DNA from: Kordia sp965224175
GTDB taxonomy: Bacteria; Bacteroidota; Bacteroidia; Flavobacteriales; Flavobacteriaceae
Length of the DNA: 64,000 nucleotides
Reading direction: 5' to 3'
NCBI RefSeq assembly: GCF_965224175.1
Contig: NZ_OZ245041.1
Coordinates: 2,852,001-2,916,000, forward strand
Part shown: piece by piece, positions 15,565 to 23,814 of the stretch
Position numbering within the stretch: the stretch's first letter is position 1
How the letters are laid out: the number at the start of each line of letters is the position of its first letter
The notes under the pieces: generated by a model
Seen by the model: only the letters and a program-made list of their open reading frames with translations
What the model was told of the DNA's origin: nothing
Databases searched by the model: none
Program-made: the position numbers and the translations under genes

Positions 15565-16002
15565 ATGAATCGACTTGAAGCACATCCAAATCATCAACCA
15601 CGAAAAAATTGGTGGCAACGCAATTGGAAATGGTTTGTACCAACAGGCTGTCTTTCTATTATTGCTTTGTTTGTTATTTTTATCATCGCTATCTTCTTTA
15701 CTGTCACTTCTTTTATAAAGAAATCAACACCGTATAAAGATGCTTTTGATAGCGCGACGACTAACGAATATGTTATTGAAATTTTAGGTAAACCTATTGA
15801 ACAAGAAGGAATGCTTCAAGGAAATATTTCTATCCAAAATAATACGGGAGAAGCTAATATTTCTTTTCCAGTAGAAGGACCAAATGGCTCAGGAACCGTG
15901 TATGTTGTTGGGCAAAAATACAACGGAACATGGACGTATGATAAGATGACTATTTATATTGACTCGTCTAATGAAACGATTGATTTATTACAAGAGCAGT
16001 AG
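15565..16002 (+). CDS. Coa1-like (cytochrome oxidase assembly factor family) membrane protein
   Basis: A 145-residue protein: a basic cytoplasmic N-terminus with RKNWWQRNWKWFVPTG, one membrane segment at about 30-52 (LSIIALFVIFIIAIFFTVTSF), then an extracytoplasmic domain. That domain has the pattern of Coa1/Tim21-like proteins: PYKDAFDSATTNEYVIEILG followed by QGNISIQNNTGEANISFPVEGPNGSGTVYV. In mitochondria Coa1 aids cytochrome oxidase assembly. Bacterial members are often annotated by this name with no proven role, and no oxidase genes are nearby. It is convergent with bioA, whose stop is 55 bp away. Confidence 0.7.
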   Translation: MNRLEAHPNHQPRKNWWQRNWKWFVPTGCLSIIALFVIFIIAIFFTVTSFIKKSTPYKDAFDSATTNEYVIEILGKPIEQEGMLQGNISIQNNTGEANISFPVEGPNGSGTVYVVGQKYNGTWTYDKMTIYIDSSNETIDLLQEQ

Positions 16003-16056
16003 CGTGACTCAACAATGATTCACAACAAACTACATTCAACAAAAAATTATTATAGT

Positions 16057-17322
16057 TTAAAGTTCATCAATAGTTTCTCGAATGGCTTGATATATTTTTT
16101 GTAGTTGCACATCTGTTGTAACGTATGGCGCCAAAATATAGATGGTATTTCCTAGCGGACGCAAACAAACACCTTTGCTCATAAAAGAATGAAACAGCTT
16201 GTCACGTAAATTCCCATAACGCTCCATTTCTATGTTTAGATCTAAGGCAAAAATTTGTCCTTGTTGTCGTGTAGAAGCTATTTTGGGGTGATTTTTTATT
16301 TCTTGACCAAATGCTTCGTGTGAAGCTTTAATACGTTTTAAGTTTGCTTGTATTTCGTCAGATTGTAAGAGTTCTATTCCAGCAATGGCAGCACTACATG
16401 CTACAGGATTTCCGGAATACGTATGCCCGTGGAAAAAACCTTTTTTCATATCATCAGCATAGAAAGCATTGTATATTTTTTGACTGCAACTTGTTATTGC
16501 CATTGGCACCATTCCTGCAGATAATGCTTTTGATAAACACATAATATCTGGTTTTGTTTCTATGTATTCCGATGCAAAATTTTTACCTGTTTTTCCAAAA
16601 CCAGTCATCACTTCATCAGCAATAGTAACCACATTGTGTTCTTGAGCAATTTTTAAGATTTCATTGATATGAATTGCTTCATGCATTTGCATTGCTGCTG
16701 CGCCTTGCACTAAAGGTTCGTAGATAAATGCTGCTACGTGATGTTCTTCAATAAGTTTTTTGAATAAAGCTTTGACTTCTTCTATGTTTTCAGCAGTTGG
16801 CACAGGAATTCTGGATACATCAATAAAGAAATCTTCAAAAGGTCCGTTGTATACTGATAAGCCAGAAACAGACATTGCTCCAAAGGTATCGCCGTGAAAA
16901 CCATTTTCTAACGCAATAATTTTTCCTCTTTTTTCATTTTGATTGAAATGATATTGCAACGCCATTTTTATAGCTACATCAATCGCTGTAGAACCATTGT
17001 CTGAAAAGAATAGCTTTTCTTGATTATCAGGAAGTATTTCTATGAGCTTTTCTGAGAGTTCTACGGCTGGTTTATGTGTAAAACCTGTAAAGACCACATG
17101 ATCTAAGGTTTCCATTTGTGCGCGAACTTTATCTATGATATACGAATTGCAATGTCCATAAACACAAGTATACCAGGAAGCAATTCCATCGATATATTGA
17201 TTATCATTTTCATCGTACAAAACAGCTCCTTTTGCTTTGGTAATTGCAATATGATTTGGATGCGATTTGTGCTGTGTAAGCGGATGCCAAAGGTGTTTTT
17301 TATCTCTTTCTTGTAAACTCAT
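16057..17322 (-). CDS. bioA: Adenosylmethionine-8-amino-7-oxononanoate aminotransferase BioA
   Basis: A 421-residue PLP-dependent class III aminotransferase converting 8-amino-7-oxononanoate to 7,8-diaminononanoate with SAM as amino donor. Hallmarks are HLWHPLTQHK near the start, SWYTCVYGHCNSYI, FFSDNGSTAIDVAIKMALQYH, ENGFHGDTFGAMSVSG, IADEVMTGFGKTGKNFA and the PLP lysine in LSKALSAGMVP. The C-terminal RPLGNTIYILAPY is also typical. Its start overlaps the last base of bioD, and it is the last gene of the operon membrane protein-bioF-DUF2007-bioD-bioA. Confidence 0.97.
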   Translation of the reverse strand: MSLQERDKKHLWHPLTQHKSHPNHIAITKAKGAVLYDENDNQYIDGIASWYTCVYGHCNSYIIDKVRAQMETLDHVVFTGFTHKPAVELSEKLIEILPDNQEKLFFSDNGSTAIDVAIKMALQYHFNQNEKRGKIIALENGFHGDTFGAMSVSGLSVYNGPFEDFFIDVSRIPVPTAENIEEVKALFKKLIEEHHVAAFIYEPLVQGAAAMQMHEAIHINEILKIAQEHNVVTIADEVMTGFGKTGKNFASEYIETKPDIMCLSKALSAGMVPMAITSCSQKIYNAFYADDMKKGFFHGHTYSGNPVACSAAIAGIELLQSDEIQANLKRIKASHEAFGQEIKNHPKIASTRQQGQIFALDLNIEMERYGNLRDKLFHSFMSKGVCLRPLGNTIYILAPYVTTDVQLQKIYQAIRETIDEL

Positions 17323-17933
17323 TATAGCTTTTCTTTGAATATTTCTGCGTATTCACGAATCACATTTTGATCAAAATATGGTTCTTCATCAATACGTCCT
17401 AATACAGGAACATTTGTCATTTTTTGAATGATGGCTTCTGTTGTAGGATGTTTTTCTCCACTAAATAAAATAGACACTTTAAATCCTTTTTCCTTCAACA
17501 AATTTACCGTTAGTAGTGTATGATTGATACTTCCTAAATAATGACGAGAGACTACTATTACATGGTATTCTGGTTGAATTACATCTAAAATAGTTTGTTC
17601 ATTATTTAAGGGTACTAAAATTCCACCAGCACCTTCAATCACTAAATGATTTTCTGTGATTGGTTCTTTTATTTCTTCTAAATTGATGGTTAGTTTGTCA
17701 ATTTCTGCGGAAGCATGCGGACTCATTGGTGTATGGAGCGCATAACTATTTGGGTGAATTTTTGTTTTTGTATTTGAGATATAACGTTCAATTTTATGAC
17801 TGTCTGAATTGTCTAAATCGCCCGCTTGTACAGGTTTCCAATAATCTGCTTGCAATGCTTCTACTAAGATAGCTGAAGCCACTGTTTTACCTACTTCGGT
17901 TGAGATTCCTGTAACGAATATTTTTTTTTGCAT
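17322..17933 (-). CDS. bioD: Dethiobiotin synthetase BioD
   Basis: Forms the ureido ring of dethiobiotin from diaminononanoate, CO2 and ATP. I use the ATG at 17931-17933 (MQKKIFVTGISTEVGKT), giving 203 residues, since other BioD proteins begin just before the Walker A motif; a start at 17963 would overlap the upstream gene. The P-loop is GISTEVGKT. The VIEGAGGILVPL motif and PVLGRI near the C-terminus are characteristic. The gene sits 8 bp after the DUF2007 gene and touches bioA. Confidence 0.94.
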   Translation of the reverse strand: MQKKIFVTGISTEVGKTVASAILVEALQADYWKPVQAGDLDNSDSHKIERYISNTKTKIHPNSYALHTPMSPHASAEIDKLTINLEEIKEPITENHLVIEGAGGILVPLNNEQTILDVIQPEYHVIVVSRHYLGSINHTLLTVNLLKEKGFKVSILFSGEKHPTTEAIIQKMTNVPVLGRIDEEPYFDQNVIREYAEIFKEKL

Positions 17934-17940
17934 TGTTTGA

Positions 17941-18321
17941 TTACTTTTTGAAAATTTCTCCACAATCTATACATTCATAACGTTTGGGTTCAAAGAATGG
18001 AAATAATAAATACAACATGCTTTTCTTTGGTGGCGCTATAATGATGCGGTTTTTTCCACAGTTAGGACATACAATTCGAACTCTATGCTTGTCTACTTCA
18101 TATTCACGTAATTCGTTGTATAAAGTTATGGCAGCTTCTTTATCTTGTAAATGTACTTGCAATTTTACACCACCAATTGCATGACTCACCAATGGATCAA
18201 CATCAATCGTATGTTCATCTTTTAAAAATACTTCAATGCCATGCGACATAAATTTACCTTTCATCACTTGTGCTTCCGCAGTGTATTCAAATGATGCTAC
18301 TGTATAAAAATCGTTCTTCAT
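17941..18321 (-). CDS. DUF2007-type zinc-ribbon protein within the biotin operon
   Basis: A 126-residue protein. The N-terminal 70 residues match the small DUF2007 (putative signal-transducing) fold: FYTVASFEYTAEAQVMKGKFMSHGIEVFLKDE, then GGVKLQVHLQDKEAAITLYNEL. The C-terminal part has two Cys pairs, CPNCG (about 85-89) and CIDCG (about 117-121), likely a zinc ribbon. Its start overlaps the bioF stop by 4 bp and bioD follows within 8 bp, so it is translated as part of the biotin operon. No biotin-pathway function is known to me; it may be regulatory or simply embedded. Confidence 0.78.
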   Translation of the reverse strand: MKNDFYTVASFEYTAEAQVMKGKFMSHGIEVFLKDEHTIDVDPLVSHAIGGVKLQVHLQDKEAAITLYNELREYEVDKHRVRIVCPNCGKNRIIIAPPKKSMLYLLFPFFEPKRYECIDCGEIFKK

Positions 18322-19454
18322 GATTGTACTTTTTTTAGTGCTTCAATGACTTTCATAATCTCTTCTTTTGTATTGTATGCATGCAGACAGAAACGCAAAC
18401 GCTCTTTTCCTTTAGGAACTGTTGGCGACACAATAGCTTTTACTGCAAAACCTTGTTCTTGTAACTTTTTTGCTGTGTTTTTTACGCTTAAATTCCCAGA
18501 GTAGATACAACAATGAATTGCAGCATTTCCTTCTATAAAGTTTAAATCTATTGTTGCCTGTTGAAAGATTTGAATGTTTTCTTGTAATTGTTGTATCGCG
18601 TTGGTTGTTGCTAGTTCATCATAGGCAACTTTGATCGTAGCTATTGCATGTGGCGATAATCCTGTGGTATAAATTAAACTTCGAGAAAAGTTGATTAAAT
18701 AGTTTTTTAAATCTTCACTTCCAATAATTACAGCACCATGACAACCCAATGCTTTTCCAAAAGTATAGATTCTGGCAAATACCTCATTTTCTAGTTTTAG
18801 TTCTTGCAATAAACCTTGTCCATGATCTCCAAAAACACCCAAAGCATGTGCTTCATCAATAATTAAATAGATGTTGTTTTGCGTACAGAAATTGATCAAT
18901 TCTGGTAAATTAGGCGAATCGCCATCCATAGAAAATACAGATTCTGTCACAACATAAATCTCCTGATCATCGGTTTTGCTTTGCTGTATTTTTTGAATTT
19001 TCGTTTGTAAATCTGTGAGATCGTTATGCTTAAATTTATATGATTTTGCATTGCTCATTCCAATTCCATCACGAATGGACGCATGAATAAACTCGTCATA
19101 ATAGATAATGTCTCCACGTTGTGGAACCGAAGAGAAGAAACCAATATTTGCATCATATCCAGAGTTATATAGCAATGCTGCTTCTCCATTGTGAAATGCA
19201 CATAATTGCGCTTCCACTTCTTGATATAATTCGTAATTTCCTGAGATCAAGCGCGATCCTGTAGCACCGTTTTGTTTTAGATTACGATCAATGAGTAATT
19301 GATGTGTTTTATCGAAAATCGTTTCAGAAGCCGCAAAACCTAAGTAATCGTTAGAAGAAAAGTCAATTCTTTCAGCGATAGAAGGCAAGGTTCTCAGTAT
19401 ATTGTTTTGCTTGCGATCTTGAATTTTTGTTTGAATCTTTTTTGGAATTTTCAT
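18318..19454 (-). CDS. bioF: 8-amino-7-oxononanoate synthase BioF
   Basis: A 378-residue PLP enzyme condensing pimeloyl thioester with alanine. Motifs are RIDFSSNDYLGFA, GATGSRLISGN (glycine-rich), ALLYNSGYDANIGFFSS, YDEFIHASIRDGI, ESVFSMDGD, IIDEAHALGVFG and the PLP lysine in YTFGKALGCHGA. It overlaps both neighbours by 4 bp (ATGA type), which suggests translational coupling with the membrane protein upstream and the DUF2007 protein downstream. It is the first committed enzyme of the late pathway and has all key residues. Confidence 0.95.
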   Translation of the reverse strand: MKIPKKIQTKIQDRKQNNILRTLPSIAERIDFSSNDYLGFAASETIFDKTHQLLIDRNLKQNGATGSRLISGNYELYQEVEAQLCAFHNGEAALLYNSGYDANIGFFSSVPQRGDIIYYDEFIHASIRDGIGMSNAKSYKFKHNDLTDLQTKIQKIQQSKTDDQEIYVVTESVFSMDGDSPNLPELINFCTQNNIYLIIDEAHALGVFGDHGQGLLQELKLENEVFARIYTFGKALGCHGAVIIGSEDLKNYLINFSRSLIYTTGLSPHAIATIKVAYDELATTNAIQQLQENIQIFQQATIDLNFIEGNAAIHCCIYSGNLSVKNTAKKLQEQGFAVKAIVSPTVPKGKERLRFCLHAYNTKEEIMKVIEALKKVQS

Positions 19455-19951
19455 AGATCAATCCATTTTGAATCGTTCGCAACTGTAGCATCAAGTAAAT
19501 CGATTCGCAGAGAAATTGCTAATTTTTTTCCTACTTCCAAAGCTGCTGCTTCATCAAGCATGCTGTATATATTGAAATGCTTGTTTCCAGCATACCAAAG
19601 ATTTACTTGGTACATTCCTTTTTTGTTGAATACTGAAATATATTCTAATGCAGGAAGTGTTTTCCATCTGCCTAGCTTTACAAATAAAACTGCGCGTTCA
19701 TATTTGTATCGATTGTTTTTGAAATCGAAATAATAGGTTTGAACTACGGAATAATAAAATGCTGTTGCGCCTGAAAATATGGCAATTTCTATAAACTGAA
19801 CTTTATTTTCTACAATAGCCTTTTCAAAAGAAAGTTCGAATCCAAAAAATAGAAGCAGTATACACATAATTGTCACTGCATAAAAAAATGCAGCAACGAT
19901 ATTGTGCCAAAGCGATCTATCTCCTTGCGAAATTATTACTTCGTCTTTCAT
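19451..19951 (-). CDS. Small membrane protein upstream of bioF (paralogue of the bioB-linked protein)
   Basis: A 166-residue protein with two hydrophobic segments (about 16-38, IVAAFFYAVTIMCILLLFFGF, and about 49-68) followed by a domain of about 95 residues. That domain shares W.TLPALEYISVF, NLWYAGNKHFNIY and a C-terminal RIDLLDATVANDSKWI with the protein upstream of bioB (4647-5129). The gene overlaps bioF by 4 bp and is the first gene of the operon. It fits no named family that I recognise. Its translational coupling and matching partner at bioB argue for a role linked to biotin synthesis (inference). Confidence 0.78.
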   Translation of the reverse strand: MKDEVIISQGDRSLWHNIVAAFFYAVTIMCILLLFFGFELSFEKAIVENKVQFIEIAIFSGATAFYYSVVQTYYFDFKNNRYKYERAVLFVKLGRWKTLPALEYISVFNKKGMYQVNLWYAGNKHFNIYSMLDEAAALEVGKKLAISLRIDLLDATVANDSKWIDL

Positions 19952-20010
19952 GATGTAAAAATACTGATTATTCTACGGAAAGTATGAGAGAAATTTATGA
20001 AGATATGAAA

Positions 20011-20643
20011 CTATTTTATGGCGATTTTTTCACCTAAGAATTTAGGCTGTTTTCCAATAACAAGATCAATACACATAGCAACACGCGCCAATACTTCTCG
20101 CACTTTCACTTTGAAACCATTTCGTCCACCGACATTTTTTGCATTAAAACCAACTGCATTGATTCCTTTGGCATTCGCTATCGCAATGGCACGTTCATTG
20201 TGAAATTGCTGAGAGATAATCGTTATGTTTTCTTGTTGAAATATTTCTTTGCTACGCACTACCGAATCTAAAGTTCTAAAACCTGCATAGTCTAGAACAA
20301 TTTTGTTCTCTGGAATTCCTGCCGCGACCAAATCTTCCTTAAAAGCTGTAGGTTCATCATAATTTTTACTCCCATTATCGCCACTTACCAATATATATTT
20401 TATTTTACCAGCTTTGTATAAACTAACAGCTGCATTGATACGATATCTATAAAACAAATTGATATTACCGTTTTTGAGATATTTTCCAGTGCCTAATAAC
20501 AAACCTACTTTATTAACTGGAACCTCTACAACTGAGTTAAATGTTTTTCCTTTGGTTGTGATTTCTACATATGCATTACAGATAACTGTTCCTATTACTA
20601 TAAGGAGACATGTCCATCCAATTCGTTTCAACCATTTTTTCAT
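20011..20643 (-). CDS. SanA/YdcF-like DUF218 membrane protein
   Basis: A 210-residue protein with an N-terminal membrane anchor (about 6-26) and a DUF218 domain: VGLLLGTGKYLKNGNINLFYRYRINAAVSLYKAGKIKYILVSGDNG, then AGIPENKIVLDYAGFRTLDSVVRSKEIF and TIISQQFHNERAIAIANAKGI. This is the order found in SanA, which affects envelope barrier function and vancomycin sensitivity at high temperature in enterobacteria. I infer an envelope role on the periplasmic face. It is a single gene between the biotin operon and the secreted paralogues. Confidence 0.85.
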   Translation of the reverse strand: MKKWLKRIGWTCLLIVIGTVICNAYVEITTKGKTFNSVVEVPVNKVGLLLGTGKYLKNGNINLFYRYRINAAVSLYKAGKIKYILVSGDNGSKNYDEPTAFKEDLVAAGIPENKIVLDYAGFRTLDSVVRSKEIFQQENITIISQQFHNERAIAIANAKGINAVGFNAKNVGGRNGFKVKVREVLARVAMCIDLVIGKQPKFLGEKIAIK

Positions 20644-20676
20644 TCGTATTCTAGTAATTTTTGTTTTATGATATTA

Positions 20677-20704
20677 AAAAACCCTTTCAAATTGAAAGGG
20701 TTTT
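20677..20704 (-). terminator. Terminator after the secreted paralogue array
   Basis: CCCTTTCA pairs with TGAAAGGG around a 3-nt loop with A/T runs on both sides, 29 bp past the stop at 20733. Confidence 0.85.
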
Positions 20705-20732
20705 CAGTTTTCAGTTTGTTAGTTAGCTATTC

Positions 20733-21509
20733 TTAAATAGTATTGATATATCTAATTAATCTTTTTAGACTTTTTTCTTTGTTTAATTTGATACGATTCT
20801 CCTTGATGAACGCGTTAATCATATCTGATTTTTCAGGAAATAAAGCTAAGAATTCTTTTCTCTTTTTTGGAATTTTGATCGCTTGTCCATTTTTACCTTT
20901 TTCAATATAGAATTCGCACTTCATATTTTTGAATTCGGTTGTAATTGAAGAAGCAGAACTTCCGTATGTAGACTTTCTTTTCTTTACTAGCTTTTTACAC
21001 TCTCTTTTATATAATGAAACGTTATTGTTTTCTTCAAGATTGATGTAATACCCTAAATCGTTTTCTTGTTCGCTATCTGCCTTTTCTAAAACTTTATACT
21101 TAACGTTATTTGCGTGCTGACTGATTTCATAGTTTTTCTTCTTAGAAATTACTAATACTTCAGACTCTCCGCCTTTTACTTCCATTTCATCTGTTAAGGC
21201 ATTGTAACGTACAAGATATACTTTATCTACATGTGCTATTTTTGCAGTTGTGAAATCTTTTTGCATGTACGGTGTTCCAATTGTATTTGGTCCATATGTT
21301 GTTCCTTGGTTTCGAACAATAACTGAGTTTAAGGAACTATCAAAGTCCATACTTGCCTTAGAAGCCAATCTTGTTGCTCCTTGAGGTGGCGCCATTCCGT
21401 AGCTTCCGCCAGAACATTGTTGCGAGAATCCTTCAAAACTAAATAAAAGGCATACTACAAGAAGATATTTTAGGTTTTTGAGTGCGGTTTTGGTGTGAAT
21501 TGTTTTCAT
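20733..21509 (-). CDS. Secreted protein of unknown function, paralogue A
   Basis: A 258-residue protein with an N-terminal signal peptide (about 1-29, LLVVCLLFSFEGFSQQ). The mature part shares with two tandem neighbours the blocks VYLVRYNALTDEMEVKG, KVLEKADSEQENDLGYYINL, NNVSLYKRECKKLVK, EFYIEKGKNGQAIKIPKKRK, and a C-terminal helical segment (INAFIKENRIKLNKEKSLKRLIRYINTI). It has no known catalytic motif. The three genes are separated by 160 and 100 bp, with a terminator hairpin between this copy and the next. Likely periplasmic or outer-membrane-associated. Confidence 0.72.
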   Translation of the reverse strand: MKTIHTKTALKNLKYLLVVCLLFSFEGFSQQCSGGSYGMAPPQGATRLASKASMDFDSSLNSVIVRNQGTTYGPNTIGTPYMQKDFTTAKIAHVDKVYLVRYNALTDEMEVKGGESEVLVISKKKNYEISQHANNVKYKVLEKADSEQENDLGYYINLEENNNVSLYKRECKKLVKKRKSTYGSSASSITTEFKNMKCEFYIEKGKNGQAIKIPKKRKEFLALFPEKSDMINAFIKENRIKLNKEKSLKRLIRYINTI

Positions 21510-21616
21510 AATTAATCTTTTTTTGGTTTTAATGAATTTAAATGTACAAAAAAATACGAGCGAATGAAATTATCCAATTGTTTTTTTCACGGCAACTCCT
21601 TGAATTTGTTGAAATT

Positions 21617-21664
21617 ACGCACAAAAAAAGCATCAAACAGCTGTTTGATGCTTTTTTTGTGCGT
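21617..21664. terminator. 48-bp perfect palindrome, terminator between paralogues
   Basis: A perfect inverted repeat with 24-bp arms and no spacer; the centre is CAAACAGCTGTTTG at 21634-21647. It has internal A7/T7 runs and ends 10 bp past the stop of the gene at 21675. It can terminate in either direction, but a loopless 48-bp palindrome is unusually long for that. Confidence 0.75.
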
Positions 21665-21674
21665 GTAAAGCTTT

Positions 21675-22421
21675 TTATAGTGAATTCACATAATTGATAA
21701 TTTTTATCAAATCTTGTTCGTCTTTCACTTCAAGGTCATTTTCTTTAATAAATGCTTTGACTTCTTTTTCTTTGCCTTCAAATACTTTTGAAACACCTCT
21801 TGTAGTTTTAGAAAGTTTAATGGCATGACCATTTCTATTCAATTCAACGTAAAATTCATTTTTCTTGTCTTGAAACTCTGTGATGATTTTTGGAGCTGGT
21901 GTTATATATGGTACTTTTTCAAGTCCAATATTTAACTCTTTAACTTCCTTCCTATACAATGAAGCATACTGATTCTCTTGTATAACTTCAAAATAACCAA
22001 GTTTAACTTTTTCGTAACGCAAGTCAGTATCTAAAATTTTATACGTTTTATTTCCTGATTCGAATACGATTTTGTTACGTTGAAACTTTTTATTAATTAA
22101 TCCACTTCCTTCTTGAAGTTTGATTTCCATTTCATCCAAGTACGCATTGTAACGTAGTTCGTATGGTACTTTCGAGTTTGAAATTTTTGCTTTTTTGAAT
22201 TCTTCATCATAGAATTGCGATCCATCTGCAATTTCTAGGATGTTTTTGTTGCTATCACCTGTGTATCCTAATACATTTATAGGATTGTTCTGAGGCAATA
22301 AGAATGTAACATTTGACGGCGCATGCTCTGCAGTTACATTTACAGTTTGCTGCGAGAAAGCAGCCATTGTAAACAACATTACAAACGCATACAAGAAACT
22401 CTTTTTCAGTAATGATCTCAT
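21675..22421 (-). CDS. Secreted protein of unknown function, paralogue B
   Basis: A 248-residue protein with signal peptide (about 1-24, YAFVMLFTMAAFSQQ). It shares with its neighbours VPYELRYNAYLDEMEIKL, YKILDTDLRYEKVKLGYFEV, QYASLYRKEVKELN, EFYVELNRNGHAIKLSK and the C-terminal VKAFIKENDLEVKDEQDLIKIINYVNSL. The last block is nearly the same in all three copies, so the C-terminal helix-turn-helix-like region may be the functional contact. Function unknown. Confidence 0.72.
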   Translation of the reverse strand: MRSLLKKSFLYAFVMLFTMAAFSQQTVNVTAEHAPSNVTFLLPQNNPINVLGYTGDSNKNILEIADGSQFYDEEFKKAKISNSKVPYELRYNAYLDEMEIKLQEGSGLINKKFQRNKIVFESGNKTYKILDTDLRYEKVKLGYFEVIQENQYASLYRKEVKELNIGLEKVPYITPAPKIITEFQDKKNEFYVELNRNGHAIKLSKTTRGVSKVFEGKEKEVKAFIKENDLEVKDEQDLIKIINYVNSL

Positions 22422-22523
22422 AGTAATTGGTTTTAATTGTTAATGTTAGAATTTATTAATATTCCACAAAAATCTTACCATACTATGATTTATCGTAGTA
22501 TTTTTTCTACTTAAATACTTTTT

Positions 22524-23240
22524 TTACAGTGAATTAACGTAGTTAATCAATTTTACCAAATGTTTTTCCTTGGTTACTTTAATTTTATTTTCTTTGATAA
22601 ACTTCTTTACAGCATCTTCATTTCCTGTAAATAATTTAATAACAGACTTTTTCTTTCTTGGAAGTTTTACAGCGTTTCCGCTTCCATTAAGCTCAACATA
22701 AAATTCGCTTTTTTGCTTTTTGAATTTTGCAGAAGTTCCGCCTAAATTACCATTGTAAGCAGCTTTTTTAACTTCTACGAATTTTTTTCTATCTTTTCTA
22801 TACAAAGCAACATTTGTTCCTTCTGTTAATTGCACATAGTAACCTAGTTTATCTTTTTTGCTATCTGCGTATTCTAGAATTTTATAAGTAATATCTCCCT
22901 TATTTTGCTTGATAATATAGTTTTTGTTCGATTTATTCATGATCAGTGTATCACTACTTTGAATCACTTCCATATCATCTAGAGCAGCATTGTAACGCAC
23001 AAAATATACTTTGTTTAATGGAGTAATGTTTGCCGAATTAAACTGTTCGTCATAGTAAGGAGAACCTTCTATATTAGCTTTTGCTATAGCTGCAAAGTTT
23101 TTTTGCATTTGTGCTTGTAGTGTCAAATCATTATGAAACATAGAAGCTTGCGCTGCTTGTCTAGCAGACTGGGAAAATCCTACTGTACATATTAAGATGA
23201 AAATACAAGATGTTATTAATTGTTTGATGGGTGACTTCAT
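22524..23240 (-). CDS. Secreted protein of unknown function, paralogue C
   Basis: A 238-residue protein with signal peptide (about 1-23, TSCIFILICTVGFSQS). Shared family blocks are YYDEQFNSANI, VYFVRYNAALDDMEVIQ, YKILEYADSKKDKLGYYVQL, NVALYRKDRKKFVE, EFYVELNGSGNAVKLPRKKK, and VKKFIKENKIKVTKEKHLVKLINYVNSL. It is first in transcription order of the tandem trio and probably closest to the ancestral copy, as it lacks the extra N-terminal segment of copy A. Function unknown; the very basic C-terminus is notable. Confidence 0.72.
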   Translation of the reverse strand: MKSPIKQLITSCIFILICTVGFSQSARQAAQASMFHNDLTLQAQMQKNFAAIAKANIEGSPYYDEQFNSANITPLNKVYFVRYNAALDDMEVIQSSDTLIMNKSNKNYIIKQNKGDITYKILEYADSKKDKLGYYVQLTEGTNVALYRKDRKKFVEVKKAAYNGNLGGTSAKFKKQKSEFYVELNGSGNAVKLPRKKKSVIKLFTGNEDAVKKFIKENKIKVTKEKHLVKLINYVNSL

Positions 23241-23371
23241 AACATTAAGTTTTTATATGTGAATTTACGAATTGAACATAGTTTGTTCCAAATAAATTGT
23301 TGCTTTTTAACTATATATCAAAGATCAGTCCAAATTATTATTAGCAAATCTTAACAGTATTTTTTTAATAA

Positions 23372-23403
23372 AAAAAGCACCAAACTATAAGTTTGATGCT
23401 TTA
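23372..23403 (-). terminator. Terminator of atpC
   Basis: On the minus strand AAAGCATCAAAC pairs (one T-G wobble) with GTTTGGTGCTTT around a 5-nt loop and is followed by T residues, about 24 bp past the atpC stop. Confidence 0.75.
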
Positions 23404-23426
23404 TATCTTTACTATTGGATTAATAA

Positions 23427-23720
23427 TTAATCGGCTAGTACTATAACTCTGTTATCTTTCATTTCAATAGTTCCAGAATTGATTTTTAAAGTTAATACTT
23501 TATCATCATCTACATGAGGAACTATCTGCGCATGTAATTCATCAAATACTAAATGTGTTTTAGTATGTGTATGAATTTTTACTGTACCTTCTTTTAATAA
23601 AGATACAATAGGTGCGTGATTATTTAACATTTGAAATTCACCATTAATTCCTGGTACAGTTACAGAATCTACTTCTGAACTGAATAATGTTGCTTCTGGT
23701 GATACAATTTCTAAATACAT
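23427..23720 (-). CDS. atpC: ATP synthase F1 subunit epsilon
   Basis: A 97-residue protein with MYLEIVSPEATLFSSEVDSVTVPGINGEFQMLNNHAPIVSLLKEG, the standard N-terminal beta-sandwich of the epsilon subunit. It is shorter than the usual 130-140 residues because the C-terminal helical hairpin is absent, as in many Bacteroidota. Without that hairpin the inhibitory function seen in E. coli epsilon should be lost, leaving the coupling role in the F1 stalk. It lies about 95 bp after atpD on the same strand and ends at a terminator. Confidence 0.92.
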   Translation of the reverse strand: MYLEIVSPEATLFSSEVDSVTVPGINGEFQMLNNHAPIVSLLKEGTVKIHTHTKTHLVFDELHAQIVPHVDDDKVLTLKINSGTIEMKDNRVIVLAD

Positions 23721-23724
23721 ATGT

Positions 23725-23812
23725 TCTAATTATGAATTGTGAATTATAAATTATGAATTTGGAATATGTTGTACTCACAATTCTTCATTCGTAACTCTGA
23801 ATTCTGAATTAA
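23725..23812. repeat. Degenerate TGAATT-rich repeats between atpD and atpC
   Basis: The intergenic stretch holds several copies of TTATGAATT, TGTGAATT and TCTGAATT in loose tandem, at least six GAATT/AATTC units. No gene is seen. It may be a degenerate microsatellite. Confidence 0.5.
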
Positions 23813-23814
23813 AA

